NCBI RefSeq assembly: GCF_000328475.2
Contig: NC_026484.1
Coordinates: forward strand, 434,001 to 498,000
DNA: 64,000 nt
Reading direction: 5' to 3'
DNA from: Mycosarcoma maydis
Lineage: Eukaryota; Basidiomycota; Ustilaginomycetes; Ustilaginales
Part shown: positions 10,982-21,068 of the stretch, piece after piece
Layout: each line of letters begins with the position of its first letter
Position numbering within the stretch: position 1 is the first letter of the stretch
Program-made: the position numbers and the translations under genes
The notes under the pieces: generated by a model
Told to the model about the DNA's origin: nothing
The model's database searches: none
Seen by the model: only the letters and a program-made list of their open reading frames with translations

Positions 10982-13900
10982 TCAACTACCCCAGACAGCC
11001 CTCAAGCTATTATACTTGTTCTCGCCAATCGCCTTTGTGGTGCCTCTTCCGCTCATCTTGATCTCTGAACCATCGACGCCTCTCCAGGTGTCGCCACTGT
11101 TGAGCGCATCCAAGATGGTCGTGTCGAGTGCAACACCATTCAGCATATCTCTCATCGTCTCCTTGTGCTCCTGCTCTTCCTTCATGCCCTCTCTCGGAGA
11201 CTTCTGAAAGTTTGAGAGGAGCTGTGTGCTGAGCCGTTTCGATGACCGGTCCTTTTTCGGTGATGGTTGTGCACGCATTGCAGTCGGGCGTACGAGCTGG
11301 GGTGCGGGCAACGCACCTGGCTGCAACACTGGTTTCGGAAGTGGTCGCTTCTCCGGTTTCGAAGCATCCGCAGCCTTTGCAAAGACAACCTTTGGCGTGC
11401 TCGTGTTGAGAAATTCAACTGCTGCGTTGCTCTTCATCAGTTCGGGCTTTGCTCCACCCGAACCACCGCCAAACGTAGCAGCGATGGATGTAACTCCCCC
11501 CAACGTCGCAGAGGACGACATAGCTTTTTTGCTAAAGTCGAGCGCCGGTGCTCCACCCAAAGCCGATGTCCGCGGTGTGGGTTTGACCGTTGATGTGTTG
11601 GAGGACGAGACGCTGCGAGGAGCCGCGTCTGATGAACGTGCGGTCAGCTTGTCAGTGTGAGCTTCTTCTTCGTCGCCGGCAATCTTTGACCACAGCTGTG
11701 CGACCGACGCAACACGTCCACCTCGACCGCCACGAGCTGAGCGGGCGTCGTAAGCGCCAGCTTCTTCTTTGGTGGACGTCGGAGCCGCAAGCATCTTTTC
11801 AACCCGCGTGGGGATTCCCACTTCGCGAGAGACATGTCGTTCCGTGTTGGCATTGGCAGCCGGAGCGGTAGTACAAGTAGGGACAGCTTTGGCCGCAGAA
11901 ACCGCTGTTTGCACGTTGCTACCAGCCCCACTGAACGAGGGCAGACCGGGACGAGGCCACGATGGCATCGACGTTTGGCGTTCACGTTTGGCCTGCGAGG
12001 GCGCTACCGCGCTGGAAGGGCTCGGCACAACAGCAGCGGTTGCTGAAGCGGTTGATCCGAGGCCTGAGAGACGACGGCTGATCGGATGCTCCTTCAGCGC
12101 TCCTCCCAATTTCCTGGGAGGTCGAATGTCCGACCCGTCCACGAGCGCTCGCAGCTCAGCCGAGAGTTGAGGAACCGGCTCTTCGTCTGCTGTGGCTGAG
12201 GCAGCCGATACTTGGGACAAAGCGAGATCAGACATAGTGTGAGCTCGCGGCACGCTCTCCGTTGTCTTAGGACGCGAAGCCTTGCCCTCGTACAACGGAT
12301 TGACCACTTGGGACGGCGACCGATGGGAGAAGGAGGATCGATCCACATCGCCATGTATGCCAGATGCCGCCGGTGCTTCTTCTTTCTGCATCAGAGAGAG
12401 CACCGATGCGCTCGGCGTACCTGGCATGTTCATGTGCGAATCGTTCGGGCTTCCGGCATTGGAAAGCCACCCATCGACACGATTAACAGCTTGCTGTCTC
12501 AGCGCGATCCGGTCACGGTCGCTTGTCCTGCTGGGAGTAGCCGAGATAGGTGCTGTGGTCTTGGAGGGTACCGAAGGAGCGACAGAGCCCGGCGCGCCGC
12601 CAATGGCTGCCTTGATCCTTTCGACCGGACGGCTGGCAGCGCTGGCCGTGCTCCGCGTTTCTTTGATCCTCTGCAACTCAGTTCGGGCTTGGATAGTTGC
12701 GGCTTCCGCAGCTTGACGAGATTGACGTTCAGTCTCCTCCCGCCGCTTTTGCTGCAAAGCCTCCTCTCTCTCTCTCTGAACGCGGTCAGCCTCTTCCTTG
12801 CGTTCAGCTTCCTTCCTCTCGAGTCGCTGTTCTTCTTCTCTCTCTCGCAAGTCACGCTGCTTCCTGACCTGTTCAGCGATCCTCTCCTGCTCCAATCCCT
12901 GCTGCTGGGCGGCAAGAGCCCTTGCAGCCTCTTTTCGCGCTGCCTCCTCCTCTGCCGCAGCCGTCTGCCTCGCCTGCTCAGCCTGCAACTGCCTCTGACG
13001 CTCTTCCGCTGCTCGTGCTTGCTCCTCGGCGCTCCTTCTCTCGGCTTCTTCTCGAGCCAAAGCTGCGGCACGCAATGCACTGCTCTTGCGCGAGCGAGTA
13101 GAGTCATCAAACACAGCAGGTGCAGATGTAAGCGGGCTGGAAGAGCTCTCGGCTCGTGCGATGTTGGCCATTGTCACGGCAGCTGGCGGGGTGTTGCTGA
13201 TCTTGGGCGTTGTGGACCGCACGAGATTTGTCTCCAACGCGTGCAGGCCAATTCCGTGGGATGACGACGAGCGCCTCAACGAGGTAATGGAGCGTGCTGC
13301 TGTCAATTGGCTCTCGTTCATCTGTCTGACCTCCGCAGAAGGGTGTTCGTGTTGCAGGTGCTTTAGGATGGCTGCCGAGGCCTCGACCGAAGCGCTCATC
13401 TCGTGCGTGCGTGCAACAGGCTGGCTCGGAGTAGAATCTTCAGCGGAGGCACTCTCAAAGATCTCGCTAGCCTTGAGTCTGAAGGTACCTGTAGAAGAAG
13501 CGTGTGATGTCTCCCTGTGACGACTGATCGAAGAATCATGCATCGGGTCTGGCGCCGGAGTTGGAATGGCGTCTTCCGGTGCTTTTCCGGCACCAGATCC
13601 AAACGCATCTTCATCCGGTTGCATGCCCATCGCAATCATCTGCCTCTTGACCTCCTCTTCGTCCTCCTCTGCCTCGGCCATCGCCTCGAATTGCTCAATG
13701 TTGTTGCGCGAGACGCTGTTACCTTTGGTACGCTTTGCATCCGTGATACCAGTCTTTCCGAGGGTTGGAAGCTTGGACATGGTCTTGACGGTGCCAGCTT
13801 GTGACTCGCCGTCTTCTTCGATCGTTGCAAGGCCGGCAATTGGGGGTGCTCCGCCGCCTCCAGAGATCATCGGCATTGACGGCTGCGGTGGCGGGGCCGA

Positions 13901-16033
13901 GTACTGTTGCATGCTTGGACTGGCGACGATGATGCTTTGTGGCTCTGGCATGTGTGGAAGCGTCTCGTGCGATGTGGTCTGATATGCTGCTTGCGAAGGA
14001 AACGATCCGCTACAGGGCTCTGCAACTGGCAGAGAGGTTCGAAGTTCGCTTGCAGTTGCAGTTGGAGGAAAAGGCATGAAGGGTTGCTGAGGAGAAGCAG
14101 CAATGGAAGCAGGATGGTCGTACTGTGCAAAAACAGCAGGCCCTGGAGAAGTCGACATGGCCCGCTGTGAAGCCGTCCAGGCCATCACTGGGTCCACGTG
14201 CTGTGCAAAGGACTGTGCTGACACTGCATTCTGCACCATGTCGGGGGCAGCACTGACGGAACGCTGGATGGAGTGGCCTGCGGCAGCGGTGGGCGGAATG
14301 AGTCTGCTAGCATTCCAGCTATTGGCCGTCGGGTCCCACTGCACGTGGCCATCGGGGCCCAGCATGAAGGGCTGAGCCTGCAAAGGGAGTTGAATCATAC
14401 CTGGCGCAGCACTGGCAGGTCTCATCGGCCCGGCAAGGTGTGTCGGACCCGGCATGACGGGAGCGGGAGACCAGCCTCTATTAGCAGCCAGACGCTCCAC
14501 TTCGAGCATACCAGCGTCCATTTGGGGATGACCATGTGCATTATGCCCATCATGATGATCGTAAAGGTGTTGTTGTGGATGCTGGTGATGTGCGTGCCCA
14601 TGCACGCGACCTTGGGAATGGCCGATGGATGAGTTGGGACGTTGTGGAAGCGAATGAAGCGGAGGTCCCGTGTGAAGGTTGTCCAAAGTCAACTGAGCCG
14701 GGGGTTGTGCGCTCGCAGTGTGTGCAACGTAGATGGGGATCTCGACGGTAAGATCCTTAGCAAAGGAGCCAAGCAGAAGGCTGACGAAAGCAAACGTTCG
14801 CACTTCGAACAGACGCGTTTTGCGAATGGTTCGCAGGTCTCTGGGAACGTCGACAGCGACGGTGCAGACAGACTCTTTATCGGGGTGGAACTCGTATTCG
14901 CGACCCTTGAAGATTTGGTCGTGTACAATCTCGGTGATGCGTGGCTCGAGGGAAAGCTTGTCGGGACTATCGTGGAAGCCTTCTACGCTTCCGACCGGGA
15001 AGATGAGACGGCGAGCTAGCGCAACCTTGATGCCGCCGAGGTGTCGCTTTGTGTTGTTCTTGATGCCGCAGCGGATGAGGAGCTGGCCACCTCCCCAAAA
15101 GAGCTGCTCTGTGACACCAGCTTCCAGCCAGACAGCGCCGTTGCCACCCATGAAGAGGCGAGTATCGCCAACCGCTTGGACCGGTTCACGGAATCGAGGG
15201 TGAAGCTGGTCGGACCACTTTTCAAGGACAAAGGCTTCTCGACGAGCTGTGACGATCATTTTTTCTTCGTTGTACCACGTCTGCACTGTCGCTTTGAGAC
15301 CATAGCGAAGCGAAGCGTTGCCGGCGAACGTGACGCAAGATGGAGCGGAGGAAGGCAAACGGAAGCTGAAGGGGAAAGATGTGCGACCTTTGCGGGCCGT
15401 CCAGTATCCATTGATGGGAGCAGCTGGTAAAACGGCGTTGGAAGGAGGCAGCTTATCGCCTTGGAACATGGTGCGGTTGTAGAGGAAGAGCTGGGTAGCT
15501 GCATGATCGCGCGATGTCAACTGCTCGACAGCTTCGAGCTCGAGAGCGATCTGACCAATGCGGAGCCTCTGACTAGTAGTACACGTCAATTCGACCTTTC
15601 CGTTGATGGCACCGCCTGCTTCGAAGAGGTTGCTAGAGAGCACGACATCGATCTTGACCTTGGGATGCTTGGTAACCATGTTCATGTGATCCTGTGCACG
15701 ATCACGGTGCTCTACTGGATCCTCGAGACCGCCAAATTCGAGATCATAGCGAGAAGGGATGCGAACTGCCGGCGAGACGGAATGTGCACGCGAAGCCGGT
15801 CGAGAGTGCGAGACAAGGGCACGATCGAGCGAGTTGCCAAGGCTGTCGATCTCGCTGGGCGGGGGTGGAAGGCCAAGTTCGGGCTTCCAAGAGAAGGAAG
15901 TGCTTGTAGCAACACCATGCTCGTGTGACATGGGCGAGAGTGGTGTATCGTATGGCTGATGGTGCGGGTGATGATGGTATGACGCTGCTGATGCTGGGCG
16001 TGCAGCTGTGAATGGGCTCTGAGGAGCAAACAT
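10982..16033 (-). CDS. Giant arrestin-domain protein with C-terminal coiled coil
   Basis: 1683 aa, intronless; the ATG at 16033 is the first in frame. Residues about 126-270 form an arrestin N-like beta sandwich (KVKIDVVLSSNLFEAGGAINGKVEL onward) and about 300-440 an arrestin C-like one (LIRCGIKNNTKRHLGG, then LTVEIPIYVAH). The arrestin half is followed by His/Pro/Gln-rich disorder (about 440-780), Ser-rich disorder, and an Arg/Glu/Ala coiled coil at about 985-1125. The rest is Ser/Ala/Pro-rich with a final conserved-looking block ending RAVWGS. Fungal arrestin-related proteins recruit Rsp5-type ubiquitin ligases to nutrient transporters for endocytosis. I see no PPxY motif here, so direct Rsp5 binding is doubtful and the coiled coil may provide the adaptor surface. 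A symporter gene lies just downstream on the same strand, but there is no evidence that this is a functional pair. Function is inferred. Confidence 0.75.
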   Translation of the reverse strand: MFAPQSPFTAARPASAASYHHHPHHQPYDTPLSPMSHEHGVATSTSFSWKPELGLPPPPSEIDSLGNSLDRALVSHSRPASRAHSVSPAVRIPSRYDLEFGGLEDPVEHRDRAQDHMNMVTKHPKVKIDVVLSSNLFEAGGAINGKVELTCTTSQRLRIGQIALELEAVEQLTSRDHAATQLFLYNRTMFQGDKLPPSNAVLPAAPINGYWTARKGRTSFPFSFRLPSSAPSCVTFAGNASLRYGLKATVQTWYNEEKMIVTARREAFVLEKWSDQLHPRFREPVQAVGDTRLFMGGNGAVWLEAGVTEQLFWGGGQLLIRCGIKNNTKRHLGGIKVALARRLIFPVGSVEGFHDSPDKLSLEPRITEIVHDQIFKGREYEFHPDKESVCTVAVDVPRDLRTIRKTRLFEVRTFAFVSLLLGSFAKDLTVEIPIYVAHTASAQPPAQLTLDNLHTGPPLHSLPQRPNSSIGHSQGRVHGHAHHQHPQQHLYDHHDGHNAHGHPQMDAGMLEVERLAANRGWSPAPVMPGPTHLAGPMRPASAAPGMIQLPLQAQPFMLGPDGHVQWDPTANSWNASRLIPPTAAAGHSIQRSVSAAPDMVQNAVSAQSFAQHVDPVMAWTASQRAMSTSPGPAVFAQYDHPASIAASPQQPFMPFPPTATASELRTSLPVAEPCSGSFPSQAAYQTTSHETLPHMPEPQSIIVASPSMQQYSAPPPQPSMPMISGGGGAPPIAGLATIEEDGESQAGTVKTMSKLPTLGKTGITDAKRTKGNSVSRNNIEQFEAMAEAEEDEEEVKRQMIAMGMQPDEDAFGSGAGKAPEDAIPTPAPDPMHDSSISRHRETSHASSTGTFRLKASEIFESASAEDSTPSQPVARTHEMSASVEASAAILKHLQHEHPSAEVRQMNESQLTAARSITSLRRSSSSHGIGLHALETNLVRSTTPKISNTPPAAVTMANIARAESSSSPLTSAPAVFDDSTRSRKSSALRAAALAREEAERRSAEEQARAAEERQRQLQAEQARQTAAAEEEAARKEAARALAAQQQGLEQERIAEQVRKQRDLREREEEQRLERKEAERKEEADRVQREREEALQQKRREETERQSRQAAEAATIQARTELQRIKETRSTASAASRPVERIKAAIGGAPGSVAPSVPSKTTAPISATPSRTSDRDRIALRQQAVNRVDGWLSNAGSPNDSHMNMPGTPSASVLSLMQKEEAPAASGIHGDVDRSSFSHRSPSQVVNPLYEGKASRPKTTESVPRAHTMSDLALSQVSAASATADEEPVPQLSAELRALVDGSDIRPPRKLGGALKEHPISRRLSGLGSTASATAAVVPSPSSAVAPSQAKRERQTSMPSWPRPGLPSFSGAGSNVQTAVSAAKAVPTCTTAPAANANTERHVSREVGIPTRVEKMLAAPTSTKEEAGAYDARSARGGRGGRVASVAQLWSKIAGDEEEAHTDKLTARSSDAAPRSVSSSNTSTVKPTPRTSALGGAPALDFSKKAMSSSATLGGVTSIAATFGGGSGGAKPELMKSNAAVEFLNTSTPKVVFAKAADASKPEKRPLPKPVLQPGALPAPQLVRPTAMRAQPSPKKDRSSKRLSTQLLSNFQKSPREGMKEEQEHKETMRDMLNGVALDTTILDALNSGDTWRGVDGSEIKMSGRGTTKAIGENKYNSLRAVWGS

Positions 16034-17640
16034 GGTGGTAAAACGGAAGGTAGGTTGGTGCGATAGTGAAGAATGCTAGGTGTGGATATGAAAGTTCGTT
16101 GCCTCGCCGCTTTGAAACGTATCGTGATGGGTCGTAAGTGTTCGTAAAGAAGATCGTCTAGAGGGAGCTTGTGCTTTGCGGCACAGGTGCCCGACTGATC
16201 GCTGCGAGAAGCTACGTCTGCGCTGAGGAAGCTCTCTGAAGCGAAAGCGCGAGACACGACGTCGCAGCAATCTGACAATAGCGGAAGCGGATCGCAGAAA
16301 TGGATGTGGTTGTGGAAGGCAGGGAAGGATGGCGGTTGAGTTGTTCACAGTCAGTCATGAGTGACACCCAAAACACAATCGTGAGTGAACCAAGCAGAAG
16401 TAGTGACGGACACGAGTCGAAAGTGCCTTAGCGTGGAAGACAAATCAACTGTGATGCACAAACTGGCAGCTCACAGCAAGTCTGTCTGTCAGTCATACGT
16501 CCATGAGTGCTGCACGTCGTCGCTGTATTATGGGCCCCTATTCACGATTTCGACTCAGACAGGCGCTGCCAGCTTAGAATCTTGAAATTCATTCAGTGCA
16601 TCAACTTCTCTCTTTACTTTTCTCTCTCCTGCATTCACGATTCTTGTTTTCCTCCACACAGGGGCAAGACCAACAATCGTGAATCACGAATCACGAATCG
16701 TGAACCATGGGAATCACAAGTCGTAAGCGCACAAACTGGAAATCTGGGCGCTGGACCCCTGTCTGCTCTGACGCGACAGCGCGAGCTACAAAGCACGAGA
16801 CACAAGTCACGAGTATTCACGATCAACACAAAACATCACTCGTGACTGAATCAAGGCTAGCATACATCAAGTTGGCATCCTTCGTCAGCGGCGTTTGAGC
16901 TTCTTTTGATGATTGCAAGACACTTTTCACCTACAGGCAGATAGGACACATAGGGACTAGGCAGCTGCAGGCAGACAAGTGTCTTTGTGTGAGAGCCCTG
17001 TTGACAAGCCTGGTTCCCCTTCCGTCAGTTAGCACAGCTTTACCGTCTTCAACGACTTCCAGCAGGTTGCTTTCCATCAAGCGACATCGATCTGTTTTGC
17101 TGAACAAAGCGCCAGCTCTTCTCACCGTCGCCCGTCGCCCGTCTCCCTGTTGAATTCTTTTTCCAGGCGATCGTGATCCGTGCTCATCTCAAATCATCAC
17201 GACTAGCGGCAGTCACAACACGAGCTTCGTCCAGAAAGCCAATCTCTTCGAGGCAAAAGCAAGAAAAACATCACGACGAGGAGAAAGAGAAAAGAGAGAA
17301 TACAGTCTGCTTTTTTGGGGGTGCGTAGCGTCGGTCGACGGATGTCAAGGGTGCAGAACGTGTGGTTTTGGGCGCCAGATTCGTGCCTCGCAACATCTCA
17401 CGATCCGCTTCTTGGCGCGGACTGGACATGTGAGGTCAACAAATATGGGGAAACAGCGGAGTCTGGTTATCGTATGAGAGCGCATAAAAAACAAGGAGCG
17501 TCTTGCACGTGTACAAGCGTCAGCTCCACTTTTGACCCACATTGGGCAGCAAAATGGTGATGAAAGCATCTGCCGTCCAAGGTCGGTGTAGACGAACGGC
17601 TTATTTTGCTGCCAGCCTTGGGCCTCGCTAGACCTCAAAC
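16034..17640. other. Intergenic region arrestin gene promoter / STM1 3' flank
   Basis: About 1.6 kb. The first 350 bases upstream of the arrestin start are probably its leader and promoter. A heptad array lies at 16678-16728, with further half-sites near 16806-16825. A short run of CGTCGCC-like repeats is at about 17126-17145. No open frame here resembles a protein, and no RNA gene was recognised. Confidence 0.5.
16678..16728. repeat. Heptad array, four units in phase
   Basis: Units of exactly 7 bp in the order TCGTGAA, TCACGAA, TCACGAA, TCGTGAA (16678-16705), containing the perfect palindrome TCACGAATCGTGA at 16691-16703, then a decayed pair (AATCACAAGTCGTAA). This is the clearest example of mixed-orientation units sharing a 7-bp register. 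Confidence 0.85.
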
Positions 17641-18725
17641 TTAGGCGAGCGAGGGGAAGGCGTTCTTGTCGGCAAGGTTGACCGAAACGTTGCCGCCACG
17701 GCCACCACGGCCACCACGACCGCGGCCAGCGCCACGCTCGCCACGCGCGCCGCCACGAGCACCACCGCGAGCACCGCCACGGCCGCCACGCTGAACAGCG
17801 GGCTGGTTGAAGGTCTGCTCAATGTCGAGCAGCTGCTTGCCCTCCTTCTGGGTGCGCGTCTTAGCCTTCTGAGTCTTGGTCGAGGCAAAGTAGTCGGCCT
17901 CCTCCTTCTCGTGCTTGGTCAGCTTGGCGTAGGCAGAGTCGTCGGTGGCAACCTCACGGGGAGCCTTGCTCTCAATGTTAAGCTTCTTGCCAGCCTGGGC
18001 GGCGAGGTACTGGTCGAGGGTCATGGTCTTGTCCTCCTCCTCCTCGGGCACCTTCTCGGCCTCAGCAGGCGTGGCAGTGGCGCCAGCTTCAGCACCTTCA
18101 GCCTGGGCATCGGCCTCGGCCTTTTGCTCGTTGTCGAGCTCCTTCTTGCCGTCCTCACCGCCCCAACCCTGGGCGACAGCCTTCTGAGAGTCGACGCGGT
18201 CGGTCTGCGAGTGACGGTCAAAGGCGCGGCCTCGGGGAGCACCGCGACCACGGCCACGGCCACCACGACCGCGGCTCTCGCCATTACGGGGACGGCCAGC
18301 ACGGGCATCCTTTTGCTGCTCACCCTCAACAGCGTCAGCACCGGCAGCGGCACGGGGGGCACCGTTGCGGGCACCGCCGCGGCGCTGGTTGCCGGCACCG
18401 GGAATGTTGCGCTGGGGCGCAGGGGTGGCGGCAGGGGCAGCAGCCTTAGCGGGAGCGGCCTTTGGGGCGGCGACGTCGTCGTCGTCTGACAATTGGGGCA
18501 AAGGGCACAAATAGAAAGACAAATATGTCGATCAGCATGCGTGAATCCAGATAGCATTCAGGGATGTCTGCTGGCTCAGACATCGAGAAGAATACGCCAA
18601 GCTGGCTGGGCGAGCGGAAGAGCAACTTCGGTCTATGTCGGCGGCAGGCGTAGCCCGCATGTTGCCAGAAGGGGATTGTACTTACCACCAAGGATGGCGA
18701 ATAGGTTCTTGGTTGCGACCGACAT
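17641..18725 (-). CDS. STM1: Stm1/SERBP1-family ribosome-associated RGG protein
   Basis: Two exons on minus: 18725-18686 (40 nt) and 18485-17641. Donor GTAAGT, acceptor TTGTCAG; the 200-nt intron splits a Gly-Asp junction and the total of 294 aa stays in frame. The N-terminus MSVATKNLFAILGDDDD is the signature opening of this family (NLF..LG followed by acidic residues). The middle is Ala-rich then basic, with RGG/GRGRG clusters at about 80-100; a block around FDRHSQTDR and TLDQYLA matches the HABP4/PAI-RBP1 domain; the C-terminus has dense RGG repeats (about 240-280) and ends NAFPSLA. Homologues bind the mRNA channel of idle 80S ribosomes and protect them, chiefly in the cytoplasm. Synteny with RPS3 on the same strand fits a translation role but may be chance. 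Confidence 0.88.
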
Positions 18726-19463
18726 TGCGTACGGTCGTCTTTGATCCTTTCAGGCGTAGACTGCGGTGGTGAATCAGCGGGTGATGGTGAAGACTTATGT
18801 GTCAGTGTGCGGTGTTCTCGAGTGAAAGATAATGTGTGCTGTTGCCATGTCTTTGGTTCAGCAGTCAAGAGCAATGAGGAAGGCAAACAAAACCAAACGC
18901 GTGTTGGCATGTGTCACACATGGCTGTATACGGTCGCGTGTGCATGTGTGTAGGCATTTCCTTCACTTGTATTCTCCTCGGGGCTGCGTGGTTTGGGCCA
19001 CGAGTCAATGGATCCTGTGACGTTTCGCGCGCAAAGTCGAGATTGGAGCGACCAATGCAAACCTCGGTCGATGACCAGAATGCAGGCTAGGAACCGGCTT
19101 TCGAGCAGGAAACGGCTCGCCTCACAGAACGCGGCCAACCGCGTATTACGCCTTGTCGCAACGGGTGCAAGAGGCGATGCTGGATCGGAATCGAAATGCC
19201 TGCGTAGTGCCGGACACGCTCTAAACGCCGTTTTGTCGAGAAAACATAGCGGAAGTTGGAGTTGATAGATACTAACCTTCTACAAAGGAGTGAAACGCGG
19301 CAAGAGTCTGGAAGAGGCGAAAAAGAAAGTCGAAACACGGCGGGCCAAGACAGGAACAAGACAGGAACGAGTCAGTCGAGATGTTTTTGCCAATCGAAAA
19401 GAGAGATGTCCAAGCAGAAGCTGGTAGAACCGAACGAGGTTGGAATTTAGTAATGCTAGCCTT

Positions 19464-19487
19464 GTTGTACCTGGCTAGAGGTACAAC
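19464..19487. repeat. Perfect short hairpin
   Basis: GTTGTACCT, loop GGCTAG, AGGTACAAC: nine paired bases with a six-base loop. It stands alone in the STM1/RPS3 intergenic region; no T tract follows. Function unknown. Confidence 0.6.
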
Positions 19488-20534
19488 ACTGCAGCAAGAC
19501 TAGATCGGACGAGGAAGAAGTGTAGGTTCGATCGCTCGGCTTGCTGTGAATGGTCGGCTTCTGATCGTAGCTCCCAGTGGCTCCCCGTTACGTAAAGAGA
19601 TGACGGAAGAGGTTGCTGCTGAAACTGAATCGTGGGCTCTGCCAAAATGTCGAAGAGCGAGCTGACCATCACCTTCTTGTATTCCCACCTTCGAAGTACA
19701 CGCTCCCAAATTGAAAGCGTTGTAATGACCACGTTGGCTGCTGCTGAGACTGACTTGTTGTTGATAGGGGTATGAAACGTACTTTCCGTGATAGGAACAA
19801 GGTGTAAAGAATACGAGACACCAGAAAGCAAAGGTGAAGAAAGATGGGAAGGAGAATGTGTGTGGTATGGGACGCTCTTGCTGTCAAGCTGGCCTCAGAC
19901 GAAACCAAGACGACGACAGCCAAGCTGGCTTTCTGCCTTTTGCTCCTTTGCTCTTTCGGTCTGCGATGTTCTTCTTTTTCTGTCTGCTCTGCCATTCTGC
20001 TCTTCTTTCGCTTCAGAAAGCGACTCTCCCGCATTATTTGGCGAAAAGAGTTACTGTCGTTCTTTCTTTCGACTGGCTTGGCTGCTTGCTGCTGGCTGGC
20101 GGCTGGCTGCTGATTCCCAGCAACTTACGGCCAGTGAGCTAAATACAAATTTTCCCTGTTTTGTATTCAAACCGCCAGTGGTTATTAGCAATCGAATTTC
20201 TGACCTTGAAGCCTCTCTTTCGAATCGAATTGCTTCAAACGACACAGGCGAATCGATTTGTTGTTTTTAGCAGGTTGATCAACCTCTCTTCTTCGTACGA
20301 GTCTCTCTGGCTCCTCAACGTCAAGTTGGCGATCACCTCTTGCGACGCAAACTGCATCTTTGCCGATCAAGCGAATGTTGGATGCACACCAAAGCTGCAA
20401 TCATGTCACCTTGTATTGTTTCTTGATGTACGAATGTCGAGTAATGCTTATAAGATGCTGCCGGGTATGGTCGCACGACCTCTCTCCGACTTGTTTATTG
20501 CGGGTCCGCTTTCAGACATGGCCGCAGCAGCAGC

Positions 20535-20571
20535 ATTCGTGATTCGTGATTCGTGATTCACGATTCACGAG
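20535..20571. repeat. Heptad array, five units in phase
   Basis: Three TCGTGAT units followed by TCACGAT and TCACGA in a strict 7-bp register, so the array folds on itself around the TCGTGATTCACGA dyad at 20551-20563. Confidence 0.85.
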
Positions 20572-20654
20572 TTCAGCTAAGTTAACTACCACTGAAACTC
20601 TTTGCGTCTGTGAATAATGAGACGGTCTAACAGCTTGAATCAAGCGTCGCCCGT

Positions 20655-20676
20655 GAAACACGAATCACGAATCGTA
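20655..20676. repeat. Heptad array, short
   Basis: CACGAATCACGAATCGT: two and a half units in the 7-bp register, about 90 bases after the five-unit array and in the opposite dominant orientation. Confidence 0.7.
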
Positions 20677-21068
20677 AAGGTTCAGAGTTTGCTGCGTTAT
20701 GCTGACCTCTCCACCTGTCTATCTGGCTTTCAGTTTCAGTGGCATCATGCAGGCCACTCAGGCTGTCTTTCTTGCTCTGGACCTGGTCCAAACAAGGGGG
20801 ACATTGCACGCAATGTCGATGCATCCATTCCAGGACACAAACGGTCAAGACGTGACACAGCGGCAGAGAGGATAGGCAACACGGCACAATGGGCCATCGA
20901 TGATATTTTTGTGGTCTTTGCGAACATCACGCTGGGGACCAGCCCAAAAGGGACGCATCAGAATGCGCTCGAAAGTACAAGAAAAGGGGGGAAAGTAAGG
21001 GAGCTTGGGGCAAGAGAGAGTGCGAGATATGTAAAAAGGGGGTACAACGCCAACGACCGTTGCTGCTA

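Larger units (their letters stand above)
18726..21068. other. Long intergenic region STM1 promoter / RPS3 3' flank
   Basis: About 2.3 kb without a convincing gene. Several chance open frames of 100-160 codons exist on both strands, but none has recognisable domains or gene-like composition. Features seen: a 9-bp perfect hairpin at 19464-19487 and heptad arrays at 20535-20571 and 20655-20676. The stretch 19900-20120 is T-rich with CTT runs on +. No tRNA or snRNA consensus was found by eye. Confidence 0.5.

Noticed and set aside
11226..15928. Many + strand open frames of 90-350 codons opposite the arrestin gene
   Set aside because: They are antisense shadows of a long GC-biased coding frame; the minus frame has the domains.
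19788..20270. 160-codon open frame on + in the STM1-RPS3 gap
   Set aside because: T-rich DNA giving Phe/Leu/Ser runs; no domain; overlapped by other chance frames.
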